DNA of 64,000 bases from Puccinellia tenuiflora (GCA_012064385.1 QRDG01000417.1:1239647-1303646), one strand, 5' to 3'. Positions 25,201 to 38,202 are shown, numbered from the stretch's first letter. Numbers and translations are program-made. The notes: generated by a model from the sequence alone, not told the origin.

Positions 25201-25294
25201 TGAACAACTACACCTCGCAAGCAGCAAATATGAAATCTTCTCCAACGTTGCTGCGAAAGAAACAATGGCACTGTCATAGGAGATCACAAGGCTG
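22247..25294. other. Intergenic and 3' flank of the SHG1-like gene
   Basis: No gene is recognised. A (GGA)n microsatellite lies at about 23,789-23,816. A roughly 27-bp motif (TTTGGCTCCAAGAAGATTCC) is repeated imperfectly at about 24,510-24,572. The right-hand few hundred bases should contain the 3' UTR of the minus-strand gene that ends at 25,295, but I cannot place a polyadenylation site. Confidence 0.45.
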
Positions 25295-28200
25295 TTAGCC
25301 AAATCCAGGAGGCACGTCGGGATCCTCATCATCGTCGTCCCCCAAACCACCGGCATCAACTGGCTTAACCTCAGTTGGTTTCACCTGGGAAAGATTCTCC
25401 CCATTCAACGGCTGGTCCTGTTTTACCGTGGTGTTGCTGCTCTGATGGTTACTGAAACCAAACCCTGGTGGTTCCTCTGGATCATCATCATCTTCCGACT
25501 TGACTGTAACAGAGGTCGAGGCTTTTGCTGGCGAAACTTGCTCCTCTTTTCCATTTCTCTTGAGCTTCTTGGACAAAGGCCCAGCTTCGTGCTGCTGTTC
25601 AGGGTTCATTATCCTATTGAAGACACCCTCCACGGTTCCTCGGATATCAGTTTCATTTGACTGGATGACACTCCATATCTCGTCTGAGATTTGGCCCATT
25701 ATTTTGCTCCTAATATGGAAATGCAGCATATGACAGATAAGTTACTGACATCTAGTACATAGTAGTAACAAGTGTCCATATTTGAAGGAAAAAAGAAGGC
25801 TCCGCTTACCCAACATCTTGAAAAATCGCATCAGAGAGTTCTTTTAATTTTAACTTTTCAGAGCCATCTTCACTGAGTACCATTGACTGCTTGACTTCTG
25901 TGATTATGTTGTTGCGCAGAACCTCCTGCAACAAAATAACTTGCCATTACAGTGGCACAGTGGTAAGATCTTATCTGGTGCACCCCGATGTGGTATTAGG
26001 CTACAGTCTGCGGATCAGGAAAGGACCAAGCAAGGTGCTAACAATTTTTGCATGCCATGTAATACTCTCATCCAGCTTGGTGCAGCATAACAATTATCAA
26101 AGCAGATTTCATATACTAGGGTATCAACCCAGCACAAAAACTGTCATTAAGGTGCAATGGACGGCATATGTTAAAATGCAATAAGGCTAAAAGTACCATG
26201 GGTACAAGGTCAATAGTATACCCAGCGGTTGAGTTGAAGTATGGCAGCACTGAGTCAATTACAATACAAAAAAAAAAGAGATAACATATAACCCAGAACC
26301 AGGAAAGATCTAGTACAGTGTACATACACGAATTAAATTACTAGTAAGGGGACACCTATAAGATAATGAAAGAGTCAATGCCACTAGAACACGATTTGAG
26401 ATGAAGTTGAGCACCTAGCAATCAGCTTATCCACATGTCTGACTGATAACTAAACAAAGGGTATCAGTTTATTGACTATTAACGCCGCATTGTATATATC
26501 AAAAGGTGACTAAATAATAATTGTAAAATGTCACCAGACCTTTGCAATGTATTAAACTAGTAACTGATAACAATGATACCAGTTATTCCACAAAACTAGA
26601 TTGATCAACAGAACTGATATCAACTAGTCCTCAAAATTAGCTTGATCACTGAAATTGACATCATCTACAACTCAAAACAAGATTGATCAATGAAATTTAA
26701 GTGATATGCTAGCTTCTGTTGCTTTTTTACCATCCCGGGTGTCACATGAGCTTATCCAGACTATCATTGACAATGATGGCTGTAGGTTGATTGTCTATCT
26801 CTACTTGTAGGAGTTGATGCAGCAGCCGGATGGGGTCTACCAGACTGATAACAACTACATCTAGATGTTAAACGCTTACCAGATATTCAAGGCGATGGTT
26901 CTAGCTTTTCCCTACTTATCATTCATTTCCATTTCAACCTAATTCGAATCATCCTTGAAATGTGAATCAGTCAATCAGCAACTACCTTCTATGCGATGGT
27001 AAGTTACCACGCTGTAGTTCTTTTTTCCAAATGTGCAATTCATTTATAGTCCTCCATCAATGCTGCGCACATCATCTGTACAAGCAGTAGGGCCTAACGT
27101 TCCCATAGTCCTGATATGATACAAACATTGATCTCTCACAGGAAATTAAATAAGACATACATGATGTACTGGCTCAAAGATTTTCTTTCCGGGAAAATGT
27201 GTGCATAATTTTCACATCCTGAGGCCTCGAGCAGTGTAACATGATCACCCTTGCCCTTTTTTGCCAAATGAGACATCCCAAATTTGCAACATTGTCAATA
27301 CCAGTGTTATTTGCCGTGTCCAACAACAAACTTATCAAATCGGACACCTGAATCCGAGTCGGATACGGACACCCGTGCCCATGTCCGAGTAACACTGCCA
27401 TGGATATGGATGATAAGTCTACAGTTATGTAGATTCGAGGCCGATCTTTGCTAGGATTGTTTTGAGTTTTAGAAGTTGTTCAATGTGGATTCCATATTAG
27501 TTCCCCCCCTTTCCCTTTGCACCATGGAATGGAGTCCCCCTTCAATCCAACACAAGCAAGATCGAGTTTATGGTGCAAATTACCTTTTTGTGTGTGTGTG
27601 TGTGTGTATGTGTGTTTTTTCTCCTTAAAAATTTGTAGTTATCCTACCAATGATTTTGTGACTACTGCTAAATACCAAGCAACACATATAGTCCAATTTT
27701 TTTGGTTAATGCTCACGACCAGACCAAAACCAAATCAATCCAATGCAGAACAAGCTCTAATCTCTCGGCACTCCGGCCTATTCCAAATATCAGAGTTTAA
27801 ATGAATCAGGCGATAGCGGTCCACCGGGGGATTCCATCCTAGCTTCCTTGGACGATTTGTGCAAAACTCCAAGCACCCAAACGCAATACTTTCAATACCA
27901 ACACAGGCAACTGTCCACATGAAACCTAGAACACACATGATCGATTCAATCCTCATCTAAGGTTCAATCAAAAGCGACCCCTTTGAGGCAAATCCTACCA
28001 CGAATCGAACCAATGTAGAACAATTTCTACTCTTTCAGCCGTGAACTCAGATCTAGTACAAAAAAAAGGTAATGACGCTACGCGGGGGAATTCCATTTCG
28101 ACACATCGAGGCTCCATCACGCATGAACAACAACATCGGAATCGTGCAGACTGTCAGGCAAAGGATTTGGGGGGAGATGGGTCACGTGCTTACGTTGTCC

Positions 28201-28319
28201 TTGACCTTGCGAATGATGGCGCGGCGGAGGGCGTCGAAGTCGCCGTCGTCCTTGAGGCGCCCCACCACTTCCGCCGCGGTCGGCTGCCGCCGCATGTCGT
28301 AGCCTCCGATGTCGGCCAT
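25295..28319 (-). CDS. SHG1/BOD1-domain (COMPASS-associated) protein, 3 exons
   Basis: The three exons on the minus strand are 28,319-28,194, 25,925-25,810 and 25,709-25,295. All junctions are GT-AG and the phases agree, giving exactly 219 codons including the TAA. The 218-residue product starts MADIGGYDMRR. Its helical N-terminal domain (about residues 15-120) contains VGRLKDDGDFDALRRAIIRKVKDN, LRNNIITEVKQS, and SKIMGQISDEIWSVIQSN then TDIRGTVEGVFNRIMNPE. This is the pattern of plant proteins with a COMPASS-Shg1/BOD1 domain. In yeast, Shg1 is a subunit of the Set1 H3K4 methyltransferase complex; a nuclear role here is inferred from family and from the basic KKLKRNGK motif. The C-terminus is acidic and carries two PPGFG motifs (residues 161-165 and the last five). 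Intron 1 is 2.27 kb. No stops or frame breaks are seen. A 32-kb transposon nest begins 181 bp upstream of the ATG. Confidence 0.92.
27588..27615. repeat. (TG)n microsatellite in intron 1
   Basis: About 14 TG units interrupted once by TATG. It lies inside intron 1 of the SHG1-like gene and could serve as a length-polymorphic marker. Confidence 0.85.
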
Positions 28320-29916
28320 CGGGAGGGGAAGGAGCGGCTCCTATCCTCAAACCCTAGCGAGAGACAAATCTGAGTTCTAGAAAGATCGGAACTTGCAAAC
28401 ACTAGCAATATGCTGGCCTGACCTCGTGAAGCGCGGTGTGTGAACTGTGGAGCTACAAAAAAATTCCAAATCGTGGCCGACGATGGTGCTAGTCTTGTCC
28501 ACGGATGGCAATGGTACCCGACACCCGCTAACCCGACATGTACCCGCCTTAAATAGGAGGGTTTAGTTTAAAAAAAACCACGGGGCTGCTTATCGGGGAG
28601 AAATAAAACCCACCGGGTCTGGCGGAGGCGGGTCTGGAGTGGCAAACCCTGACCCTCTAACCCGCATACCCGGTATGACATCTAGAAACCCTAACCCTAG
28701 CCACTTATCATTTCCCACCCCCCACTCCCCACCCAGATCGGCCGCACACCCCCCCATTCTTTCCACTCCCGCTCCCGCACAGCCGCCCTCCCGTTGTCCC
28801 GCTCCCGCACCATACGTCGCCGCCGCTCCATCGTTGCACGCCGCCGACCATGGAGTCCGAGCCGGTCGAGCTGGACGAGGACGTCGAGGAGAGCAACACC
28901 GGCGAGGGCCCGCACCAGAAAGGCCAAGGCGGCTCTGAGCCCGCACCGACGCCGCCGCCGCAGCCTGGAGAGGAGACGGTCCAGATCCCGGCGAGGGGAA
29001 GCGGAGGGCGATTGGGGTTCCTCCTGGGCGTCCCTTCGCCGTCGAGCTCGAGGCAAACGTAGGGAGGCGCGCGCGATGGATTGCCGCCTGTTGCTGCTAC
29101 CGGGAGCAGTCGGAAGCGGGGCCGTACGCCCATTGCATCGTCCTCCGATGACGACGGGCCAGTCCAGAAGAGAGGGAAGAGCGCCTCCGGCGACAAACAA
29201 GCGCAGAAGGCCAAGTCTCCATCTCCAATGTAAGCTGAACGTGATCTTTGCTGCTTGTGGGAAGTTCTTGTCAATCTATAGAAAATATGCAAATTGTCTG
29301 CTGAATATGTAGTTGGTGTTCTTGCAAATTGTCTGATGTGCATGTATAAGCAATTAATTTCTGTTATTTTGAAACTTTTTATTGGTCTGCTGTGCATGTG
29401 TAGATGGTGATGGTGTTCCTGTTAATTTTGGTACTGAAATCTGATTATGTTTATTGGTCTGTGTCACTCTGCTCTCTGTTGTGCATGCATATCAAAATCT
29501 ATGGAATTTAGTTGTGTGTTCTTGTGTAGTTGGTGTTCCTGTTAGATATAGTTATTCAATAAATTGCAACTGAATATGTTATATGTGATGCATTTCATGA
29601 AGTGGTACAAGCTGCAGTAGCCAAGCCCCATGTGAATCGGTGAATGAAATTTCTGATGATGAAGATGATGAAGTGGTGGAGGTGAACGCTGCAGCTAGAG
29701 CTACACGCAAGCTAACTTCTGAAGTGTGGCAAGATATGACGAAGGAGTTGGTGCATGGAGAATGGAAGGCCATCTGCAACTATTGTAACAAGCAGCTTAG
29801 TGCAACATCCAAGAGTGGCACTTCACATCTACGTGATCATCTAAAGATATGTACTCTAAAGATGTTGAATACCAAGGGGGGAAATCCTTTGAGTCAGTCT
29901 TCATTGAGGATGACTG

Positions 29917-30104
29917 CCCAATCTGATGGGAAGGTGAATGTGGGGAGCTATACATTTGATCAAGACACTGCTAGAGAAGAGCTTGGTAACATGATAGTGC
30001 TGCATAACTACCCAATCTGATGGGAAGGTGAATGTGGGGAGCTATACATTTGATCAAGACACTGCTAGAGAAGAGCTTGGTAACATGATAGTGCTGCATA
30101 ACTA
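29917..30104 (+). repeat. 94-bp perfect tandem duplication in hAT-1 transposase exon
   Basis: Two head-to-tail copies begin CCCAATCTGATGGG at 29,917 and 30,011. They are identical by eye over the unit. Because 94 is not a multiple of three, the second copy puts the downstream transposase in a different frame. Confidence 0.93.
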
Positions 30105-32014
30105 CCCATTGAGTATCATGGACCATTCTGCATTTAGGAGGTTTGTTCATGCACTGCAGCCACTTTTCATCTGCATACAAGGAACACTATCAGGTTTGTG
30201 TTTGTTCATGCACTATTGTAGTCACTATTTATTTCTGCCATTATCTGTTGAGATTTGAATGATGAGCTAACCTTTGTCTTTTGTTTTGTATGAAGGATAT
30301 AGTTGGAAGATATAACAAGGAAAAAAACAAGGCAATTGAGTACATGACTATGCTGCAAACAAGGGTGGCTGTCACCACTGATATGTGGACAACTGAGAAC
30401 CAAAAGAAGGGCTACATGGCTATAACAGGTCATTTTGTTGATGAATCTTGGAAGCTTCGAAGCATTCTTATGGGGTATATTGCTCTCTAGTCATTGTTCA
30501 ATCATGTTGCTCTCTAGTCAATTGTTCCACTCTAAATTTTTGTGCATGTATGCTTATTGTAGGTTCATATATGTGCCAGCACCACATAACGGAGATGTTA
30601 TAGCTGAAGAGCTCCATGACACCTTGATGCAATGGAATTTGGATGAGAAACTCATGACGGTGATCGTTGACAACTGCACGTCAAATGACAAGGCACTTGA
30701 CAACATGGTGAAAAAGATAGGGAAGTCCAAGCTGCCCTTAGAAGGTACAATGCTTCACATGCGCTGTTGTGCTCATATACTAAATCTGATAGTAAAAGAT
30801 GGCTTGGACGTGATGAAGTCTGTTATACACAATATTAGAGAAAGTGTTGCATATTGGACTGCCACACCAAAGAGAGTTGAGAAATTTGAAGAAATGGCTA
30901 GGTATAAGAAAGTAAAAATCACAAATAAGTTGAGACTAGATTGTAAGACTAGGTGGAATTCTGTTTTCGTTATGCTGGACACAGCTTTGCCTTATAGAAC
31001 TGTCTTTGAAAGAGCCAAAGTAGTAGACAAGCAATATACAACATTGCCTACTTCTGATGAATGGGACTTTGCTGGTGATATTGTACCGAGGCTTAGTTTG
31101 TTCTATGAGATAACTACATTGTTCTTAGGTAGAGATTATGTCACTTCCAATGTGTTATTTCCTAAAATATGTGAAATCAAGATGAAAATTAGGCAGTGGA
31201 CAACCTCTACAGATCTTTTTATCCAAGAAATGTGTGGAAATATGATAGAAAATTTTGATAAATATTGGTCTGATATCCAAGGGCTGATGGGCATAGCTAC
31301 TCTCCTTGACCCTAGATATAAGAGGCAAATGCTGGTTGCATGTTATGCAATGCTCCATGGAATTGATCCATCCTCTTATGAATGCAATGACAAGGTTGAT
31401 TGTGTTGTTGCTAGTCTCCATAAATTGATTAAGGAGTATGAAGTGGAAGGACATGAATATCAACCAGTTGGAGATGCTTCTTTGTCTTCAATTCCAGCTC
31501 CTGCCATTATGTCTTTCTTCCATGATATTGTAGCACAACAAAGGCCTGCAGTAGCTAGACTTCAAGGCGAGATAGATCATTACTTGTCCGATGACTTAGT
31601 GCCATATGTTGAAAAGTTTGATGTATTGGATTGGTGGAAAGTTGCCGGCAGAAGGTACCCTACACTAAGGAAGGTAGCAAGAGATATATTTGCTATTCCA
31701 GTAACAACTGTTGCTTCGGAATCTGCATTTAGTATAAGTGGCAGAATTGTGAATGAACATAGGAGCCGTCTCACTTCTCACATGCTTGAGGTATTGATGT
31801 GCTATCAGAATTGGCTTAGAAACAAGTACCAAGGTGAGCAAATGATGTCTCTTCTTACTTATGCTTGTGAGCTTATCTTCTTGTATATGCAAATTTTGTT
31901 TCTTATAGATGCTCATATGGGTGAGTGAAAATTGACGAAACTGACCTCGTGGGCAAAGTTTAGCACAAAATGAACTCAATTCGAAAAAAAAAAATCAAAA
32001 CTAACCCTTTTGGG

Positions 32015-32190
32015 CAGCGCCTTACAGCAGGGAGCTACCCTCAATAGGGTAACGCCCTAGGCTGTGGCGCTGCCGTCCCTGCCAGCGTGGCAGTGCGGGC
32101 CCATGTTCGTTTAGGTAGCGCCCCAGCCTGGGACGCTACCCTCTCAACGGTAGCGCCGGCGACGGGGGCACTGCCCTCCCAGACTTAAGC
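32015..32190. repeat. Left subterminal GTAGCGCC palindromes of the MULE
   Basis: Copies of GGTAGCGCCCCAGCCTGGG, ACGCTACCCTC, and variants GCAGCGCC/GGCGCTGCC lie just inside the left terminal repeat. The same motif recurs just inside the right terminus and in the middle of the element. Confidence 0.75.
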
Positions 32191-33604
32191 GACTAGCCCG
32201 GCCACACCCGACCCCGACCCATATGCATACGCATTCGTTCACTGGAAGAAGAACACAGAAAAATGGCGGCCGCGACTCCTCTCTCTCCCCCTCTCGAATC
32301 CTCCTCCCAAATCGGCTAGATCTGAAGATTTTCTTCGTGGATTTCGTGCTCTACCACTTCCCCAAGGTATTCTCCTTCGATCCCCTAAATTTCATCCGGA
32401 TTATGTGTCACAATTGGCCTATTTTTGGAGTTTTAGGTGAAACCCTAGTTCATCCTAGATTTCGAATTTAGGACGGAATATTGCGAATATTGTTAGTGCT
32501 CTAGCATCTGTACAGCACTTGCAATCTTTAGGCTTCTGTAATTATTTTTTTTAATTTTATTAATCCGGTTAGCTTAGCTCTACTAGATGCATGTGAAATA
32601 TTAGTGCAATATATGTGGTAGAAATATTAGTGCAATATTAGATTAGCTCTACTAGTTGCACCGAAGGATAGATTGCGTATTAATGTTGGATTGCATATTA
32701 TGAGAATTTATATAGATTTGCTCTCTCATATTCATATTTCTTGGATCTATAAAAAATATAGGATGGAGCTAATCGATGCAAGATATGATAAACACCACCG
32801 TGCGCGGTATATGGCGGATGAGCAGCAGGTACATGTATAGATAATTGTGTCATATGAGAATATTATATGGACTTGTAATGTTCTAAGTTGTGATTTTCTG
32901 TAGGTCTTTTCACCTCTGCGGATGAGGTATCATGAGGTCTCGTCCAATGTGATGCCATATGATGAGCGGTACACACCGTACATTACTCGTCTAGGACTCC
33001 TTCCGTTCTTCAGCCTAGTTACTCGGTCGATGCCGAACATGAACCCTGCTGCCGGCCTCACCGCACTTATTGACCGGTGGAGGCCAGAGACACATACTTT
33101 TCACCTTCGCACCGGGGAGATGACCGTGACTCTTCAGGATGTCTCGATGATCCTTGCACTCCCCATTGACGGAGATCCTGTGTTTTAGCACAGATTCTGT
33201 AGGTTGGCGTGAGTCAATGTTTGGTCTTATTGGTAAGGTACCTCCATTGAAGGTAGACCCGACTAAGGAAAGAAACCCCTCCGGTGCCACATATGTTTGG
33301 ATAAAACAACAGTTTAGCCAGTGCCCCGCTGACGCTAATGATGAGACGATTCTGCAGTATACACGTGCATACGTGTGGTATGTCATCTCTAGGTCTTTGT
33401 TTGCTGACGCCGGTGGTCGGCACGCTCCGTGGATGTGGCTGAAGGCGTTAAGTGGTAGTAGGAAACTGAGTTGGGGTTCAGCTGCACTGGCCTACTTATA
33501 CCGTCAGGTAATCAATGTTTCATATTTTCTCCACCTATTACGGTAAACAAATTATCTAATTGTGCTTCCACTTGTGCAGTTGGACGATGTTCTAGGCAAG
33601 GTTC

Positions 33605-34074
33605 AAAAAAGCGTAAAGCGTAAGCGTAGCGACATGCTCTCGCTTAGAGTTTTCTCTGCTTTAGCGAGCTTAAGCGTCGCTTAAGCGTTTTTAAAAAAAT
33701 GGCAGAACTTTGCCCGTTTCCAAGAATTCAACATAGTTTGCATGTAAAATATGAATGATATAGCAGAATATATGTGAATAAATGAATGATGCAGCAGAAT
33801 TGCAAGCCAGCAAGCACATATAAACTGAACTGAAATACCAGATTGCACACAACAACCAAATCAGTCACAATCACAAGTTCACAACCAGAGCTAACATAGT
33901 AGCAAACATCAAATAATTAAGTCTGATAAGGTGATCAACGATCACACAGACATAACAAGCACACATCAATGATCACAGCACAGCAGGTTCAAATATGCAT
34001 GCAAATATGTAAACTTCAGATGAAACAAGCAAACAGCAGATCTGTTTCTTCCATGTCGCCATGAAGATCATGGC
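33605..34074. other. hAT-2 3' non-coding region
   Basis: AT-rich sequence between the hAT-2 left subterminal repeats and the transposase stop codon. It should be the 3' UTR and non-coding end of hAT-2. Nothing else is recognised. Confidence 0.6.
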
Positions 34075-35578
34075 TCACTCCTCATCCATGTAGTTGTTGC
34101 CAGTCACCACATCCATATCGTCCTCATCATCCTCAAATGCTATCAGCTCAGTATCTGATTCAGCAGGGTCGTCGTCTCCATCCTCCTTGTCAGACTCAAA
34201 CTCTTCGTCATGAAGATCTCGGACCCTTTTACTCCTGCGAAGTTCCAGCTGCTCACTTGCTCCCATGGCACCTCCAACCACATCCCAAGGTAAGCCATCT
34301 TCTGTCTCCTCTCCATCCCTAAACACCACTAAAGCATGATCATCACCGCCCTCATAGAAGAAGCCCTGTGCTTCGGATGCATCAGAACTGAGCAACACAT
34401 CTATGTTCTTCCTCTCCTTGATCCTTCTCCTCTTGGACAGCAGCCTTGAGTTGAATTGGATCATCACAAGATCATCAAGGCGATCTATGGTAAGGCGGTT
34501 TCTCCTTTTGGTGTGGATCTGCAAGTGACAAGAGATTAAGGACAGAACTATAGTACAACAAAACATCATATGTTCCTATCACAAAGTCACAATTAACAAG
34601 TGTATGATGAACTAACTACCTCATAGCAGCTCCAGTTTCTCTCACAACCAGAAGCACTAGAGGTCAAAGAGAGGATCCTAATAGCCAACTTCTGTAAATC
34701 AGGTGTCTCACCTCCATACATTCTCCACCAAGCCACTAGAAAAATGAAAGTCAAGAGTTAGCTATCAAATCCATCAATAGACAATAGACATGATAATATG
34801 AATTAATAAATGCAAATATGAAGTGGTACTATACTAACTACTAACCAGGATTGTAGTCAAACTTTTGACAAGTCCTTGCTAGCTTCTTTCCAAAGTTCCC
34901 TACCCTCTTTTGGAACAAAGGAAAATCATAGTTGACAACTTGGTCTTGCATGATGTCATCTCCATGGAAGAAGGTCTCCACACACTCCATAAAGCCTGTT
35001 GTGACCTTTGCTGACTCAAATATGCTCTCATCTTGATAGCTGTAGTGTGGATTCAGCAGGTATGCAGCCAAATGAAGCGGGGAATCAAGCCTATCCTTCA
35101 TCTTCTTGTCCACAATAGCCATCACCTCCTTGTACCGAAGCTCAACATTGCCAAATGCTTCTTTGATCTCCTTCTTTGCCTTCGCAACCTCTCCATACAC
35201 AAACCCCATTGATGGCCGCACATCACCATCAACCAAGCGCAGCACTCTCACCAAGGGTTCGAACACCTTAATGCAAAGGTGAACGCCCTTCCAAAAGGCA
35301 CTGCTCATAACTATTGCTGTTGCATCCTTTCCTTTCTTCTTCTTCACAACCTTGATCTTCTCCCACTTCCCGGACACCACCATCCTCCTAAGTGCACCAG
35401 CCTTTTCGGCCAAGCTTTGCAAAGTGAGAAACTGAGATGCAAATCTGGTTACTCCTGGCCTTATGATTTCCCTCTTCTTGGTGAAGGATCTCATGCATTC
35501 CAAAGTGCGGTGGTGCCCATACACAAAAATGGTGAAAGCCTTGGCTTGGTCAAGTATCTTCTTGAACTTAGGCAGGCC

Positions 35579-38202
35579 TGAAAGAACAAACGTGCCCGAG
35601 ATGTCGCCTAGAAGGGGGGGGGGTGAATAGGCGATTAACACTTTTTCTAATTAGGGGCTTGATAATTGCGGAATAAAACTATGTGTTTAAATTAACAAGC
35701 CAACAACCAAATATTCTAGGTTTGCCTATGTGCACCAACAACTTATGCTAAGCAATTCAAGCAACAGGGAGATAGCAAGATAGGAACTTCAAGCACGAAG
35801 GCTATCACAAGGTAAAATGCATAAGTAAAGCTCGGGTATAGAAATAACCGAGGCACGCGGAGACGAGGATGTATTCCCGAGTTCCTCCTTGTTAAGGGAG
35901 TACGTCTCGTTGGAGGGGTGTGAGCTCGCCACAAAAGGCCTACTCAAGATGCCACAAAGGCCTCACCCTATTCTCCGATGAACCTCACCCAAGGGATTGG
36001 TTCACCTTCCACTATCGGAATCCTTCGGGGCGGATTCCGGAGCCCTTTACAACTTCTCTTGGGGCACACACCCACAACTCAATTGGGGGCTCCCAAACTC
36101 GTGCCGAAGCTTCACAAGCGAAGACTTCGCGGCACCTCCAACCGTCTAGGGTACACAATGCTCCCAAGAGGCAACAAGCTCTTGGGAACACAATGCACCC
36201 AAGAGTAACAAGCTTCTCAACGTCGATCTTCACGTATCACCGTAGGGAGAGCAACCCAATGCAACAAATGCAAAAGGCAAGAGCACACAAAGTGGTCAAG
36301 TCCTTCACTCCGAAATCCAACCAAAGCAACTAATGCTATGGAGGGATTTGAGAGGAAGAACAAAGGGAAGAACACAAAGCAACCCTAAATCTGGATCCAC
36401 TAGGTTCCCCTCACTTAGAGGAGGATTTGATTGGTGGAAAGGGTAGATCTAGATCTCCTCTCTTGTTTCCCTAAAGATGGGCAAGAATCATGGAGGGAAG
36501 TGGAGGAATCAAGCTCACAAGAATGTGCAACAATGGAGGAGAGAGAGCTTAAAGAGGTTCAAAAGATTGGAAGAAGTGTTGAACCAATGGGGAAGAAGGA
36601 CCCCTAAAAAGGGAGCCCTGGGAATCTGGCCGTTGGGGCTCAGAAACCCGCAGGACCGGAAGTACCGGCCCAAGGGCGGTACTACCGCCCCATATAAAAA
36701 CATCCCAACGGCTATCAGCCGAACAAAAGCGCAGCACCGGTAGTACCGGCCCAAAGGTCGGTACTTCCGGCCCAACCAGAAAAACCTACCAACGGCTAGA
36801 GGGAAAACCCGCGAGGTCGGTAGTACCGGAAAAAGGACCGGTACTTCCGGTTTAGCAGTAGTACCGGTACCACTTCCGGTGCTACTTCCGTTAAGAGTCC
36901 AGTACCCAACTTTCGCAAGCGGTACTGGGCTCCGGAAGTGACTCCGGAAGTTCCGGGCGGTAGTACCGCTGGGAGCACCGGTACTTCCGGTTTGGCGGAA
37001 GTTCCGGTACTACTTCCGGTGGTACTTCCGTTTGGAGTCCAGTACCCAATTTTCGTAAGGGTACTAGGCTCCGGAAGTTCCTCCGGAAGTTCCGAGCGGT
37101 AGTACCGCCCGCGTGGCCGGTACTTCCGGTGCCTGAAAAACAGCAGAACCCTGAAACTGAATAACTTTTGCGTGGAAGCTCCGAATCGAGTGAATCCAAT
37201 TTTGTTGGAAAGAGGACGACAAGAGCTTACACTACAAAAAGTTAAAATATTGAAACAAGCAAGGGAGATTGTGCAAAGGGTTAGAAAGGTGAAACCTTCC
37301 AAACGGATGAACCGGCAAAATCTCCAAAACCGAAAATGCACAAGCTTTTCATCAAGACTCCGTTTTCTATGATCTTGGGCTTGTTTCGAAGATAATCACA
37401 AGCCCTACAAGATCATGCATATACACATCATAGTCTATCATGTGAGGAGGAAAACATAAGGAGAGAGTTTGACCTCTCATAGAAGAAACAAACCGGTAAA
37501 ACCTCCAATACCAAAAACGCAAGAAGATATTCATGAGATCCGTTTTTGATGAACTAGAGCTTGGTATGGTGATGAACACAAGCTCTAAATTCTCACATGG
37601 ATAAAAGCCAAATAAGAACCAATAAAGATGATTGCAAGGATGCAAAGGTTTGAGCTCTCCACGAACGATACGATCACGATACTTGGTCGAGAGCCCCTCT
37701 TGATAGAACGGCTATCTATCCTATAACCCGGTCTCTCACTAAACAACATGAGACCGGTAAAATAGAAACCCTATCAAGATCATACCTTTGCCTTGCGCAG
37801 AAATCCACTTGAGGTCGAAGAAGAAGATCTTCATCTCCTCAAGACGAACCACCTTTCTTGATCGCGCCTTGCTTGGTGAAGATTCACATGACGCTCCCCC
37901 ATACACCAAGATGGGGAAAGCACTCTTCGGCATATCTTCACTTGGACTTGAGTGTCGATCAACCCACACTTAGCCTTGATCAACACAAATCTTTTCTTCC
38001 CTTGAGCTTGACTCCAACAAATGGAGATCAAGCAAAGCACCTTGACTCCAACACATGGAGACAAGCAAGCTTGGCCTTGATCAACAAAAGATCTTGACAC
38101 AAGCAAAAGGACAACCTACACATAGAGCTTAATGCAAATATTAGTCCATAGAGATTGTCATTAATTACCAAAACCATGCATGGTGGCAACCATGCACTTT
38201 CA
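35579..38202 (-). repeat. 3' LTR of the Copia-type element (complete, 2.6 kb)
   Basis: A 2,624-bp LTR with TGAAAG/CTTTCA ends. Near 35,600 it contains GATGTCGCCTAGAAGGGGGG followed by GTGAATAGGCG, a motif common in Triticeae LTRs. Its middle holds a dense array of CGGTAGTACCG and CCGGTACTTCCGG motifs. The outer 1.06 kb (37,140-38,202) differs from the right LTR at about six positions by eye. Confidence 0.88.
36650..37130. repeat. CCGGTACTTCCGG motif array in the LTR
   Basis: Roughly two dozen interspersed copies of GGTAGTACCG, CCGGAAGT and CCGGTACTTCCGG in both orientations, many self-complementary. The same array occurs in the other LTR at about 49,626-50,030 with more differences than the flanking LTR sequence. 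Long open frames across it on the minus strand arise from the repeat and are probably not genes. Confidence 0.75.

Noticed and set aside
28697..29397. Minus-strand frames of 167 and 229 codons opposite hAT-1 exon 1
   Set aside because: These are antisense to the first transposase exon and consist of low-complexity Arg/Gly/Ser sequence. The plus-strand frame continues across a splice junction into the BED finger, which is the better explanation.
36796..37341. A 181-codon minus-strand open frame with a Tyr/Arg/Pro/Gly-rich product, repeated at 49,580-50,236
   Set aside because: It runs through the CCGGTACTTCCGG motif array of an LTR. The conservation between copies is explained by LTR duplication, and the product looks like translated repeat.
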